From positions 1-64,000 of the forward strand of contig JAMPFK010000012.1 in the NCBI GenBank assembly GCA_023664485.1: a DNA stretch of 64,000 nucleotides, written 5' to 3'. The notes beneath the pieces were generated by a model. It saw nothing but the letters and a program-made list of their open reading frames with translations. It was not told the DNA's origin and ran no database searches. Shown piece after piece: positions 23,285 to 32,297 of this stretch. The DNA is from Bacteroides fragilis (GTDB lineage Bacteria; Bacillota; Clostridia; Lachnospirales; Lachnospiraceae). Position 1 is the first letter of the stretch; the number at the start of each line of letters is the position of its first letter. Position numbers and translations under genes: made by a program.

Positions 23285-24877
23285 GTGGGCAATTTTGCAG
23301 ACGAGATCAACAAAAGAAGGACTTTTGCGATTATTTCACACCCGGATGCGGGAAAGACGACTCTGACGGAGAAATTTTTATTATATGGCGGCGCGATCAA
23401 TCTGGCGGGCAGCGTGAAGGGAAAAGCGACGGCAAGGCATGCGGTTTCCGACTGGATGGAAATCGAGAAGGAGAGAGGTATTTCCGTTACATCCTCTGTC
23501 CTGCAGTTTGAATACGGCGGATTCTGTATCAATATTCTGGATACGCCGGGGCATCAGGACTTTTCGGAGGATACTTACCGGACGCTGATGGCGGCGGATT
23601 CTGCGGTCATGGTCATAGACGCGTCCAAGGGCGTTGAGGCGCAGACGAGAAAGCTCTTTAAGGTGTGCGTTATGCGGCGGATTCCGATTTTTACCTTTAT
23701 CAATAAAATGGACAGGGATGCCAACGATACCTTTGAGCTTCTGGATGAAATCGAGAAGGAGCTTGGTATAGCGACCTGTCCGGTCAACTGGCCGATTGGC
23801 TCCGGCAGGAATTTTAAGGGCGTATATGAGCGGGAGAGCAAATGTGTGATCACTTATTCCGATACGGAGAAGGGAACGAAAGAAGGACAGGCTACCAGGA
23901 TCGGAATCGGGGAAGAAGAGATGCTGGTATCTCATATCGGGGAGGACTTTAAAACGCGGCTTCTGGATGAAATCGATCTGTTAGACGGCGCAAGCGCAGA
24001 GTATGATCTTGACAGGATCCGTGCCGGAGAGCTCACCCCTGTGTTCTTCGGTTCGGCGCTGACCAATTTCGGCGTGGAAATCTTTTTACAGCATTTTCTG
24101 AAAATGACGACGACGCCGCTGCCAAGAAAGGCGGATATCGGGCTGATCGATCCGGTAGAGCATGATTTTTCCGCTTTTGTGTTCAAGATTCAGGCGAATA
24201 TGAATAAGGCGCACAGAGACCGCGTCGCTTTTATGCGCATCTGTTCCGGCAGATATGATGCCAGCATGGAGGTAAAGCATATACAGGGCGGCAGGGTGAT
24301 GCGGCTTTCACAGCCGCAGCAGATTATGGCGGATGAGAGAAAGATATTGAGCGAGGCATACGCCGGAGATATTATCGGCGTATTCGATCCTGGAATCTTT
24401 TCCATCGGGGACACGCTCTGTATGCCGAAAGAGCAGTTCCGGTATGAGGGGATTCCTACCTTTGCGCCGGAGCATTTCGCAAGGGTGCGGCAGCTCGATA
24501 CGATGAAACGGAAGCAGTTTGTGAAGGGAATCACGCAGATCGCGCAGGAAGGCGCGATTCAGATCTTTCAGGAATTTAATACAGGTATGGAGGAGATTAT
24601 CGTAGGCGTTGTCGGCGTCCTGCAGTTCGATGTGTTAAAGTATCGTCTGGAAAATGAATATAATGTCGAGATTCGTCTGGAGAATCTTCCTTATGAGCAT
24701 ATCAGATGGATTGAGAACAGGGATCTCGATCTGGATAAGCTGACAGGAACCTCCGATATGAAAAAAATCAGGGACTTAAAGGGAAATCCGCTGCTGTTAT
24801 TCGTAAATCAGTGGAGCGTCGGCATGACAATAGAGCGCAATAACGGCCTGATATTATCCGAATTTGGCAGGAATTAG
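23285..24877 (+). CDS. prfC: Peptide chain release factor 3
   Basis: The 530-residue GTPase starts with GTG at 23285 behind GGAGGAG. G1 is SHPDAGKTTLTEK, the switch-2 motif is DTPGHQDFSED and G4 is NKMD. The RF3-specific SDWMEIEKERGISVTSSV segment is present and full length is kept. RF3 recycles RF1 and RF2 from the ribosome after peptide release. It is 16 bp downstream of deoB and probably shares its transcript. Confidence 0.96.
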   Translation: MGNFADEINKRRTFAIISHPDAGKTTLTEKFLLYGGAINLAGSVKGKATARHAVSDWMEIEKERGISVTSSVLQFEYGGFCINILDTPGHQDFSEDTYRTLMAADSAVMVIDASKGVEAQTRKLFKVCVMRRIPIFTFINKMDRDANDTFELLDEIEKELGIATCPVNWPIGSGRNFKGVYERESKCVITYSDTEKGTKEGQATRIGIGEEEMLVSHIGEDFKTRLLDEIDLLDGASAEYDLDRIRAGELTPVFFGSALTNFGVEIFLQHFLKMTTTPLPRKADIGLIDPVEHDFSAFVFKIQANMNKAHRDRVAFMRICSGRYDASMEVKHIQGGRVMRLSQPQQIMADERKILSEAYAGDIIGVFDPGIFSIGDTLCMPKEQFRYEGIPTFAPEHFARVRQLDTMKRKQFVKGITQIAQEGAIQIFQEFNTGMEEIIVGVVGVLQFDVLKYRLENEYNVEIRLENLPYEHIRWIENRDLDLDKLTGTSDMKKIRDLKGNPLLLFVNQWSVGMTIERNNGLILSEFGRN

Positions 24878-24928
24878 ATTTTTTCCCGATTCGTATTTTC
24901 CCGGAGTCTGGCAGGCGGAAGGCGGTAT

Positions 24929-25004
24929 TGTGAAAAATCAGTTTTTCACAGGCAGATTTGTGCTTGCGCCCGAATTCGCGGGCTGAGCAGGAATGGGGAG
25001 CTTT
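24929..25004 (+). repeat. Dispersed hairpin-RBS repeat, copy B (before the transglutaminase gene)
   Basis: The palindrome TGTGAAAAAT with TTTTTCACA (24929-24950) is followed by a second hairpin, GCTTGCG with CGCGGGC. Compared with copy A the stem bases differ but pairing is kept through G-U pairs. It ends GGCTGAGCAGGAATGGGGAG 5 nt before the ATG. Confidence 0.75.
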
Positions 25005-26288
25005 ATGAAGAAAACGATTGTCTTATTATCGAGCATAATGGTATTTTTTGGATTTCTGCTCTATATGGCAAAGAACGACGGCTGGCGGGAACTGCCGATA
25101 GCCGGACAGTTTGAATTTCTGCTGGAGGGAACAGCCTTTGCGGAAGGCAGGGAGGGGAGTATGCCCGTGGAGGGCTATGCCGTGGAAGAGCAGATGGTCC
25201 GGATGGACGGGGATGCGGATACGGCAATAGCCGGGGAAGGGCTGACGGAAGAAAGGAAGCGCCTTTTGCACGATGAACAGGCGGAGTCCTATGCTTACGG
25301 ACAGCTGGCGGAAAGCGGGCAGGCGGTGTATATTGAGATTTTGTGGTCTTTGCTGGAATTTCAGGAGAATGTGACGCTTTCCACGATGGATCAGGAGGAG
25401 ATTTCCCGTATTTTCCAATGCGTGCTGAACGACCACCCGGAAATATTTTATGTAGAAGGGTATACTTATACAAAGTATACGCTGGGCGGGCGGCTGAAAA
25501 AGATCACCTTTACCGGGACATACCGGATGGGCAGGGAAGAGATCGCCGGCAGGCAGGAACAGATAGACGATTATGCCGGCAGATGCCTGGCGGGGCTTCC
25601 GGAGGGAGCGGATGAATATGAAACGGTAAAGTATATTTATGAATATCTGATAGACCATACGGAGTACGATGTGGATTCCGTGGATAACCAGAATATCTGT
25701 TCGGTCTTTCTGGATGGCAGATCGGTCTGCCAGGGCTACGCCAAGGCGACGCAGTATCTGCTGGAGCAGGCCGGCATCCGCGCGACGCTCGTGCTCGGAG
25801 ATGTGGCTTCGGGAGAGGGACATGCCTGGAATCTGGTCCGGATAGATGGGGCGTGGTATTATGTGGATACGACCTGGGGAGACGCGTCCTATCAGGTAAA
25901 GGGGAGCGCTGCGTCTTATCCGGAAGAGAAGATGCCCCGTATCAATTACGACTATTTGTGCGTAACGACGGATCAGCTCTGTAAGACGCATGTTATCGAC
26001 AATGTAGTGGAGCTGCCGCCCTGCACCTCCATGGAAGCGAATTACTATGTCAGGGAAGGTCTCTATTTCACATCGCTCGACGATGAGCAGCTGCAGCGCA
26101 TTTTCCGGGAAGGATATGAGAAGGGGAACGCTTATATTACGTTCAAATGCGCTTCGGAGGAAATCTATGAAAAGATGCAGGAGAGGCTGATCGGCAAGCA
26201 GGAGATTTTCCGTTATCTGGACTGTCCGGACGGCGTCGTTTCCTATACGGACGACGGGCAGCAGTATAGCATGAGCTTCTGGCTGTAA
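25005..26288 (+). CDS. Exported transglutaminase-like protein
   Basis: The 427-residue protein has an N-terminal signal anchor (about 2-22, KKTIVLLSSIMVFFGFLLY). A transglutaminase-core domain lies at about 195-330 with Cys242 in SVCQGYAKA, His273 in GEGHAWN and Asp288 in YVDTTWGD, a full Cys-His-Asp triad. Such proteins cut or cross-link peptides at the cell surface, and the bacterial ones are often proteases of unknown target. The start at 25005 follows GGGGAG from the dispersed repeat. No neighbour hints at the substrate. Confidence 0.85.
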   Translation: MKKTIVLLSSIMVFFGFLLYMAKNDGWRELPIAGQFEFLLEGTAFAEGREGSMPVEGYAVEEQMVRMDGDADTAIAGEGLTEERKRLLHDEQAESYAYGQLAESGQAVYIEILWSLLEFQENVTLSTMDQEEISRIFQCVLNDHPEIFYVEGYTYTKYTLGGRLKKITFTGTYRMGREEIAGRQEQIDDYAGRCLAGLPEGADEYETVKYIYEYLIDHTEYDVDSVDNQNICSVFLDGRSVCQGYAKATQYLLEQAGIRATLVLGDVASGEGHAWNLVRIDGAWYYVDTTWGDASYQVKGSAASYPEEKMPRINYDYLCVTTDQLCKTHVIDNVVELPPCTSMEANYYVREGLYFTSLDDEQLQRIFREGYEKGNAYITFKCASEEIYEKMQERLIGKQEIFRYLDCPDGVVSYTDDGQQYSMSFWL

Positions 26289-26375
26289 AATGGTACTAGG
26301 CAAAAATCGTAAATTTTGATATACTTAAACCAAATGGACAAAATCTGATTTCACAGGAAAGGTATGGTATGGCGG

Positions 26376-26762
26376 ATGGAACAGGAATTTAGTAAAAATA
26401 CGTTTGTTTTACAGGAAAATGAGGAAATCGGTTCGGTTAAGATAGCGGATGATGTCGTAGCGATGATCGCCGCGCTTGCGGCGACGGAGGTAGAAGGCGT
26501 GGCGGCTATGTCCGGCAATATGACAAATGAGTTTTTAAGCCGCGTCGGCGTTAAAAATGCGGCCAGGGGCACGAGAGTAGAAGTGGCTCAGAAGAAGGTC
26601 AAGGTGGATCTTGCGATTACGATAGAATACGGCTTCAATATTCCGGCGACCTGCCAGCGGGTGCAGACGAAGGTAAAAAACGCGGTGGAGAATATGACGG
26701 GGCTGGAAGTGACCGATGTGAATATCCGTATTGCCGGCATTAATGTATCGAAAGAAAAATAG
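26376..26762 (+). CDS. Asp23/Gls24 family protein (YqhY-like)
   Basis: The protein has 128 residues from ATG 26376. The Asp23 domain is shown by VKIADDVVAMIAALAATEVEGVAAMSG, VEVAQKKVKVDLAITIEYG and the VTDVNIRIAGINV end. YqhY of Bacillus, in the same position before nusB, is linked to control of acetyl-CoA carboxylase activity. An in-frame ATG 12 nt upstream lies against the AAAGG site; this layout recurs at four other genes. It leads the nusB-xseAB-ispA-dxs operon. Confidence 0.88.
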   Translation: MEQEFSKNTFVLQENEEIGSVKIADDVVAMIAALAATEVEGVAAMSGNMTNEFLSRVGVKNAARGTRVEVAQKKVKVDLAITIEYGFNIPATCQRVQTKVKNAVENMTGLEVTDVNIRIAGINVSKEK

Positions 26763-26775
26763 GGCGAAAACAGAT

Positions 26776-27171
26776 ATGAGCAGAAGAGAATTGAGGGAGC
26801 ATATCTTTAAATTATTGTTCCGCATAGAATTTAACAGTTCGGAAGAAATGCCTGAACAGGAAAAGCTTTTCTTCGAGGACGCCTGTAATGTGGCTCCGGC
26901 GGACGAGGCATATATTTCCTCCAAGTATCACAAAATCATGGAGAAACTGGAGACCATAGACAATATGCTGAACAGCCGGACTGAAAACTGGAATACTGCC
27001 AGAATGGGGAAGGTAGACTTAACGATTCTCAGACTGGCAGTCTATGAAATCATGTTCGATGACGATGTCCCGGCAGGCGTTGCGATCAACGAAGCGGTAG
27101 AGCTTGCCAAGAAATTCGGGCAGGACGCTTCTTCGGGTTTTGTCAACGGCATATTGGCCAAATTTGTTTAG
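26776..27171 (+). CDS. nusB: Transcription antitermination factor NusB
   Basis: From ATG 26776 the protein has 131 residues, all helical as the family. It begins MSRRELREHIFKLLFRIEF and holds KVDLTILRLAVYEIMFDDDVP and AINEAVELAKKFGQDASSGFVNGILAKF. NusB binds boxA RNA with NusE and helps rRNA transcription escape termination. It is directly upstream of xseA. The ribosome binding site is weak (AGGGCGA). Confidence 0.95.
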   Translation: MSRRELREHIFKLLFRIEFNSSEEMPEQEKLFFEDACNVAPADEAYISSKYHKIMEKLETIDNMLNSRTENWNTARMGKVDLTILRLAVYEIMFDDDVPAGVAINEAVELAKKFGQDASSGFVNGILAKFV

Positions 27172-27179
27172 AGGCGCGT

Positions 27180-28388
27180 ATGAAGCAGAATGTATATACG
27201 GTAGCACAGGTCAATTCTTACATTAAGAATATGTTCACGCAGGATTTTATGTTGCAGTCTATTTCGGTAAAGGGAGAAGTCAGTAACTGCAAATATCATT
27301 CCTCTGGACATATTTATTTTACATTAAAGGATGAAAAAGGAACAATAGCATGCGTTATGTTTTCCGGGAACAGAAACGGCCTTACCTTTCGGATGACAGA
27401 GGGGCAGCAGGTGATTGTCCGCGGTACGGTGGATGTCTATGAGCGGGACGGCAAATACCAGCTGTATGCGAAGGAAATAAAGCAGGAGGGCGCCGGCGCG
27501 CTGTACGAACGCTTTGAACGGCTGAAAAGGGAACTGGAAGAGCGCGGCATGTTCGCGGAGGAATATAAACAGCCGATTCCGAAATATATCAGCCGTCTCG
27601 GCGTGGTTACGGCGCAGACGGGCGCGGCGGTGCGGGATATCATCCAGATCGCCTCAAGGCGGAATCCTTATGTGCAGATCATTCTTTATCCCGCGACGGT
27701 GCAGGGCGATATGGCGGTCCAGAGCATCGTGAACGGCATTCACGCGATGGAGCATTATCAGGTCGATACGATCATCGTCGGCCGGGGAGGCGGTTCTATC
27801 GAGGATTTATGGGCATTCAATGAAGAAGCCGTCGCGCAGGCGATTTTTGACTGTCCTGTTCCGATTATCTCGGCCGTGGGCCATGAGACGGATACGACGA
27901 TCGCCGATTTCGTAGCGGATCTGCGGGCGCCGACGCCCTCTGCTGCTGCGGAGCTGGCCGTTTATGATATGGAACAGCTGAAAGAGCGGATGGGCGAGTA
28001 CGCATATGCGATGCAGCATTTGTGCAGAAAACATATCAGGCGTTATAGAAACGCACTGGAACATTACCGGATGCAGATGAAATATTTGAGCCCGGCGAAC
28101 CAGATTCGGGAGAAGCGCACCTATATGATGAAGCTGGAAGAGACGCTGCAGGGCTGCATGGAACGAAAGCTTTCCGACAGGAGGCATAAGCTTGCGCTTT
28201 ATATCGAACAGATGAAGGGCTTATCTCCGCTTGAAAAGCTGAATCAGGGTTACGCCTGTGCGGCCGACGAACAGGGAAGGACGGTCAACCGGGTCGGGCA
28301 GGTGAAACCGGGGGATGAACTGCATCTCTATGTAAAGGACGGTGTGATCGATACGAGGGTGATGAACAGCCGGAAAATGAAGATGTAA
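27180..28388 (+). CDS. xseA: Exodeoxyribonuclease VII large subunit
   Basis: The 402-residue protein has an N-terminal OB fold (VKGEVSNCKYHSSGHIYFTLKD, about 24-100) and the catalytic domain with VVTAQTGAAVRDI, IIVGRGGGSIEDLWAFNEE and SAVGHETDTTIADFVADLRAPTPSAAAE. A helical region follows at about 270-350. With XseB it degrades single-stranded DNA in repair. It lies 8 bp after nusB and is followed by xseB. Confidence 0.96.
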   Translation: MKQNVYTVAQVNSYIKNMFTQDFMLQSISVKGEVSNCKYHSSGHIYFTLKDEKGTIACVMFSGNRNGLTFRMTEGQQVIVRGTVDVYERDGKYQLYAKEIKQEGAGALYERFERLKRELEERGMFAEEYKQPIPKYISRLGVVTAQTGAAVRDIIQIASRRNPYVQIILYPATVQGDMAVQSIVNGIHAMEHYQVDTIIVGRGGGSIEDLWAFNEEAVAQAIFDCPVPIISAVGHETDTTIADFVADLRAPTPSAAAELAVYDMEQLKERMGEYAYAMQHLCRKHIRRYRNALEHYRMQMKYLSPANQIREKRTYMMKLEETLQGCMERKLSDRRHKLALYIEQMKGLSPLEKLNQGYACAADEQGRTVNRVGQVKPGDELHLYVKDGVIDTRVMNSRKMKM

Positions 28389-28414
28389 TCGAAAAGAAAG
28401 GTATCGTTATTGGT

Positions 28415-28648
28415 ATGAATCAGGAGAAGAAGGATAAAGCTATAGAGGAAGAGTTTTCTCTGGAAGAGGCTTTTGAACAGGTCGAGGGAACGATTGCGCT
28501 TTTAGAGGAAGAAGATATCACGCTGGAAGAATCTTTCAGGGCGTATCAGGAGGGCATGAAGCTCCTGCAATACTGCAATGATAAGATCGACAGGGTGGAG
28601 AAGCAGGTACTGAAAATCAATGAAGATGGTGGATTGGATGAATTTTAA
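28415..28648 (+). CDS. xseB: Exodeoxyribonuclease VII small subunit
   Basis: The 77-residue helical protein has the FSLEEAFEQVEGTIALLEEEDITLEESFRAYQEGMKLLQYC core of XseB. It binds the coiled-coil region of XseA. The AGAAAGG site lies 13 nt before the ATG, the same spacing as at four other genes of this window. The end overlaps ispA by 11 nt. Confidence 0.93.
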   Translation: MNQEKKDKAIEEEFSLEEAFEQVEGTIALLEEEDITLEESFRAYQEGMKLLQYCNDKIDRVEKQVLKINEDGGLDEF

Positions 28649-29540
28649 AGAAACATTGAATGAAAAGACGACCCGGATGGAAGAAGTGCTTGCGCATTTT
28701 CTGCCGGAAGAGCGGGGATTTCAGAAAACGGTTACAGAGGCGATGAATTATTCGGTGCTGGCGGGCGGAAAGCGGCTGAGGCCGATGCTGATGTCGGAAA
28801 CATGGGACATGTTCGGCGGGAAAGGGGAGCTCGTGGAGCCTTTTATGGCGGCAATCGAGATGATACATAACTATTCTCTCGTGCACGACGATCTGCCGGC
28901 GATGGATAACGACGAATACAGGCGGGGCAGAAAGACGACTCATGTCGTATACGGAGAGGGCATGGCGGTATTGGCCGGAGATGCCCTGCTCAATTACGCG
29001 TTCGAGACGGCCTGCCTCGCCTTTGAGAAAGCGCAGGGTGCGGCGGAATATGAGAAAGCGGCGCGGGCGATGAGCGTGCTCGCCGGAAAGGCCGGTATTT
29101 ATGGGATGATCGGCGGACAGTGCGCGGATATCGAAGCCGAAAAGCATCAGGAGAACGTGACGGAGGAGCTTCTTCTTTTTATTCATGAGCATAAGACGGC
29201 CGCACTGATTCAGAGCGCAATGATGATCGGCGCTATTTTGGCCGGCGCGGATGAAGAACAGGTGGCGGCGGTTGAAAAATGCGCTTATCATATCGGCGTT
29301 GCCTTTCAGATTCAGGACGATATTCTGGACGTTACAGGAAGCCAGGAAGTTCTCGGTAAACCCATTGGCAGCGATGCAAAAAATAATAAAATAACATATG
29401 TTACTCTACATGGGCTGGAAAAATCGTCAGAGAAGGCCGAGGCTTTATCGAATGAGGCGATTCGGATACTGGCCTCTTTTCCGAAGAGGAATCTGTTTTT
29501 GGAAGAATTGGTGAAACAGCTGATAAGCAGGGAGAAATAA
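28638..29540 (+). CDS. ispA: Farnesyl diphosphate synthase (geranyltranstransferase)
   Basis: From ATG 28638 the protein has 300 residues. The first Asp-rich motif is VHDDLPAMDND and the second is FQIQDDILD; GGKRLRPML binds diphosphate. It condenses isopentenyl diphosphate with allylic diphosphates to C15 in the non-mevalonate route, next to dxs. Earlier in-frame ATGs at 28620 and 28626 lie deeper in xseB and have no better binding site. Confidence 0.94.
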   Translation: MNFKETLNEKTTRMEEVLAHFLPEERGFQKTVTEAMNYSVLAGGKRLRPMLMSETWDMFGGKGELVEPFMAAIEMIHNYSLVHDDLPAMDNDEYRRGRKTTHVVYGEGMAVLAGDALLNYAFETACLAFEKAQGAAEYEKAARAMSVLAGKAGIYGMIGGQCADIEAEKHQENVTEELLLFIHEHKTAALIQSAMMIGAILAGADEEQVAAVEKCAYHIGVAFQIQDDILDVTGSQEVLGKPIGSDAKNNKITYVTLHGLEKSSEKAEALSNEAIRILASFPKRNLFLEELVKQLISREK

Positions 29541-29575
29541 CGGTTCACGGCAGATAGAAAGGCATGGTCGAGACT

Positions 29576-31444
29576 ATGTTTCTGGAAAAAATAGAAAAAA
29601 CCAATGATATTAAGGAAATCGGCGCGGAGAATTATAACGCGCTGGCAGAGGAAATCAGGCAGTTCCTGATTCAGTCCATCAGCCGGACGGGCGGACATCT
29701 CGGCTCAAATCTGGGAGCAGTGGAACTGACGATGGCGCTGCATCTTTTCCTGAATTTACCGGAGGATAAGATCATATGGGATGTAGGACATCAGTCCTAT
29801 ACCCATAAGATACTCACCGGGCGGAGGGACGGTTTTGCGAACCTGCGGAAATACGGCGGCATCAGCGGTTTCCCCAAGAGGAAGGAGAGCGACTGCGACT
29901 GCTTCGATACGGGGCACAGCTCTACGTCTGTTTCGGCGGGGCTCGGCATGGTCAAGGCAAGGGATCTGGAAGGCGGAAAGAATACGATCGTTTCGGTCAT
30001 CGGCGATGGATCTCTGACAGGCGGCATGGCGTATGAAGCGTTGAACAATGCTTCCCGTCTGGAAACGAATTTTATCATTATTCTGAACGATAACAATATG
30101 TCGATTTCCGAAAATGTGGGCGGCGTTTCCAAATATCTGAACAATATCAGAACGGCGGATATGTATCTGGACCTGAAAGAGGGGGTCTATAATTCCCTGC
30201 ACGGTATGCCCAAATACGGCGATAAGGTTGTGACCAGGATACGGCGTGCCAAGAGCAGTTTTAAACATCTTGTCGTTCCGGGCATGTTTTTTGAGGATAT
30301 GGGGATTACTTATCTCGGACCGGTGGACGGGCACAATATCCCGGAGATGCTGCGCATTTTGAAAGAAGCGAGGAAGGTCAGAGGGGCCGTTCTGGTCCAT
30401 ATCATTACGGAAAAAGGGAAGGGGTACGGGCCGGCGGAGCGGCATCCCGCGAGATTTCATGGAGCGGAGCCTTTCGATATCGAAACGGGAATCCCGAGCG
30501 CGCCGCGTATGAAGTCCAATTATACGGATATTTTTTCGACGGTCATGTGCAAGCTGGGGCAGCGGGACGAAAAGGTCGTTGCGATTACGGCGGCCATGCC
30601 GGACGGGACAGGGTTAAAGCGTTTTCGGAATATGTATCCGGAACGGTTTTTCGACGTGGGCATTGCGGAAGAGCATGCGGTCACTTTTGCGGCCGGACTG
30701 GCGGCGGGAGGGTTGAAACCCATCGTGGCGATTTACTCTTCCTTCTTACAGAGAGCTTATGACCAGATACTGCACGACGTCTGTATCCAGAATCTGCCCG
30801 TTATTTTTGCAGTTGACAGAGCCGGACTGGTGGGAAGCGACGGAGAGACGCATCAGGGTATTTTCGATCTGTCCTATCTGTCCTCTATTCCGAATATGCA
30901 CATCATGGCCCCCAAGAACAAATGGGAGCTTTCCGATATGATCAAATTTGCGCTCGCTTTCGAGGCGCCGGTGGCGGTACGCTATCCCCGCGGAGAGGCG
31001 TTCGACGGCCTGAAAGATTACAGAGAGCCTGTCGTTTATGGAAAGAGCGAGCCGATTTACCGGGAAAAGGAGATCATGCTTTTGGCGGTAGGCAGCATGG
31101 TAAAGACAGCGCTTGAAGTGCGCAGGCAGCTCCTTAAAAGAGGGCGATCCTGCTCTCTGACAAACGCGAGATTTGTAAAGCCGATCGACGAAGAGGCGGT
31201 AAAGGAAGCCTGTCTGGAACATAAACTGATCGTAACGATGGAGGAAAATGTGGCTAGCGGCGGTTTTGGCGAGAAAGTCAGGGCTTGCGTGGATACGCTG
31301 CATACAGATACGAACGTGCTGTGCGTCAGCATTCCCGATGAATATGTGGAGCATGGGAATGTGGAGCTGTTGAAACGGGAAGTCGGCATCGATGCGGATT
31401 CCATTGTCAGACGGATTTTGACGGAGATCGGGGAAGAGGCATAA
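29576..31444 (+). CDS. dxs: 1-deoxy-D-xylulose-5-phosphate synthase
   Basis: The protein has 622 residues from ATG 29576, which matches the family N-terminus (MFLEKIEKTNDIKEI). Thiamine diphosphate binding is shown by GDGSLTGGMAYEALNNA and the Asn in ILNDNNMSIS; GHSSTSVSAGLGM and the transketolase-like DVGIAEEHAVTFAAGLA follow. It joins pyruvate and glyceraldehyde 3-phosphate, the first step of the MEP isoprenoid pathway. Spacing to ispA is 35 bp and to tlyA 7 bp. An ATG at 29564 sits 1 nt behind AAAGG and is unlikely. Confidence 0.95.
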   Translation: MFLEKIEKTNDIKEIGAENYNALAEEIRQFLIQSISRTGGHLGSNLGAVELTMALHLFLNLPEDKIIWDVGHQSYTHKILTGRRDGFANLRKYGGISGFPKRKESDCDCFDTGHSSTSVSAGLGMVKARDLEGGKNTIVSVIGDGSLTGGMAYEALNNASRLETNFIIILNDNNMSISENVGGVSKYLNNIRTADMYLDLKEGVYNSLHGMPKYGDKVVTRIRRAKSSFKHLVVPGMFFEDMGITYLGPVDGHNIPEMLRILKEARKVRGAVLVHIITEKGKGYGPAERHPARFHGAEPFDIETGIPSAPRMKSNYTDIFSTVMCKLGQRDEKVVAITAAMPDGTGLKRFRNMYPERFFDVGIAEEHAVTFAAGLAAGGLKPIVAIYSSFLQRAYDQILHDVCIQNLPVIFAVDRAGLVGSDGETHQGIFDLSYLSSIPNMHIMAPKNKWELSDMIKFALAFEAPVAVRYPRGEAFDGLKDYREPVVYGKSEPIYREKEIMLLAVGSMVKTALEVRRQLLKRGRSCSLTNARFVKPIDEEAVKEACLEHKLIVTMEENVASGGFGEKVRACVDTLHTDTNVLCVSIPDEYVEHGNVELLKREVGIDADSIVRRILTEIGEEA

Positions 31445-31451
31445 TATTATC

Positions 31452-32297
31452 ATGAAGGAACGATTGGATATTCTGCTCGTCAGGCAGGGGCTTGCGCCCT
31501 CCAGAGAGAAGGCGAAGGCCGTTATCATGACCGGAAACGTCTATGTGAACGGACAGAGGGAGGATAAGGCGGGAGCTTCTTTTGAAGAAGAGAAAATTCA
31601 TATAGAAATAAAAGGCGCGCCCGCTAAATATGTCAGCAGGGGCGGCTTGAAGCTGGAAAAAGCGATAGAGGCCTTTGCAATCGGTTTAAAGGATGCAGTC
31701 TGCATGGATATCGGCGCGTCCACCGGCGGCTTTACGGACTGTATGCTGCAGAACGGCGCGGCGAAGGTCTATTCCGTCGATGTGGGACACGGGCAGCTGG
31801 CGTGGAAGCTGCGGCAGGACGAGCGGGTCGTTTGTATGGAAAAGACGAACTTCCGTTATGTGCAGCCTGCGGATATCGCGGACAGGCTGGATTTTGCGTC
31901 TGTGGATGTTTCTTTTATTTCTTTGACGAAGATTCTGACGCCCGCCAGAGCTCTGTTGAAGGAACAGGGGCGTATGGTCTGCCTTATCAAGCCCCAGTTC
32001 GAGGCAGGCAGGGAGAAGGTCGGAAAAAAAGGAGTCGTCAGGGAGCCGGAGATCCACGAGGAAGTCATCCGGAAGATTATCGTTTATGCGAAAGGGATAG
32101 GATTTGCGGTAAGTGGGCTCACTTTTTCACCGATAAAAGGGCCGGAGGGAAATATCGAATATCTGGCCTGTCTGGAAAAGACGCCGGAGAAAGAACCGGC
32201 AGAGGAGACAATTTTGGAAGATTTTGCAAAACAACTGATTTCGGATACGGTAAAGGCGGCACATCGGGAGCTGAGGGCGGATAAGGACAGGGAATGA
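31452..32297 (+). CDS. tlyA: TlyA family rRNA (cytidine-2'-O)-methyltransferase
   Basis: The 281-residue protein has an N-terminal S4 domain (RLDILLVRQGLAPSREKAKAV, about 3-60) and an FtsJ-like methyltransferase domain with DIGASTGGFTDCML for S-adenosylmethionine. In other bacteria TlyA methylates 16S and 23S rRNA 2'-hydroxyls; the old name hemolysin A is misleading. It is in the usual place between dxs and nadK, overlapping nadK by 4 nt. Confidence 0.93.
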   Translation: MKERLDILLVRQGLAPSREKAKAVIMTGNVYVNGQREDKAGASFEEEKIHIEIKGAPAKYVSRGGLKLEKAIEAFAIGLKDAVCMDIGASTGGFTDCMLQNGAAKVYSVDVGHGQLAWKLRQDERVVCMEKTNFRYVQPADIADRLDFASVDVSFISLTKILTPARALLKEQGRMVCLIKPQFEAGREKVGKKGVVREPEIHEEVIRKIIVYAKGIGFAVSGLTFSPIKGPEGNIEYLACLEKTPEKEPAEETILEDFAKQLISDTVKAAHRELRADKDRE

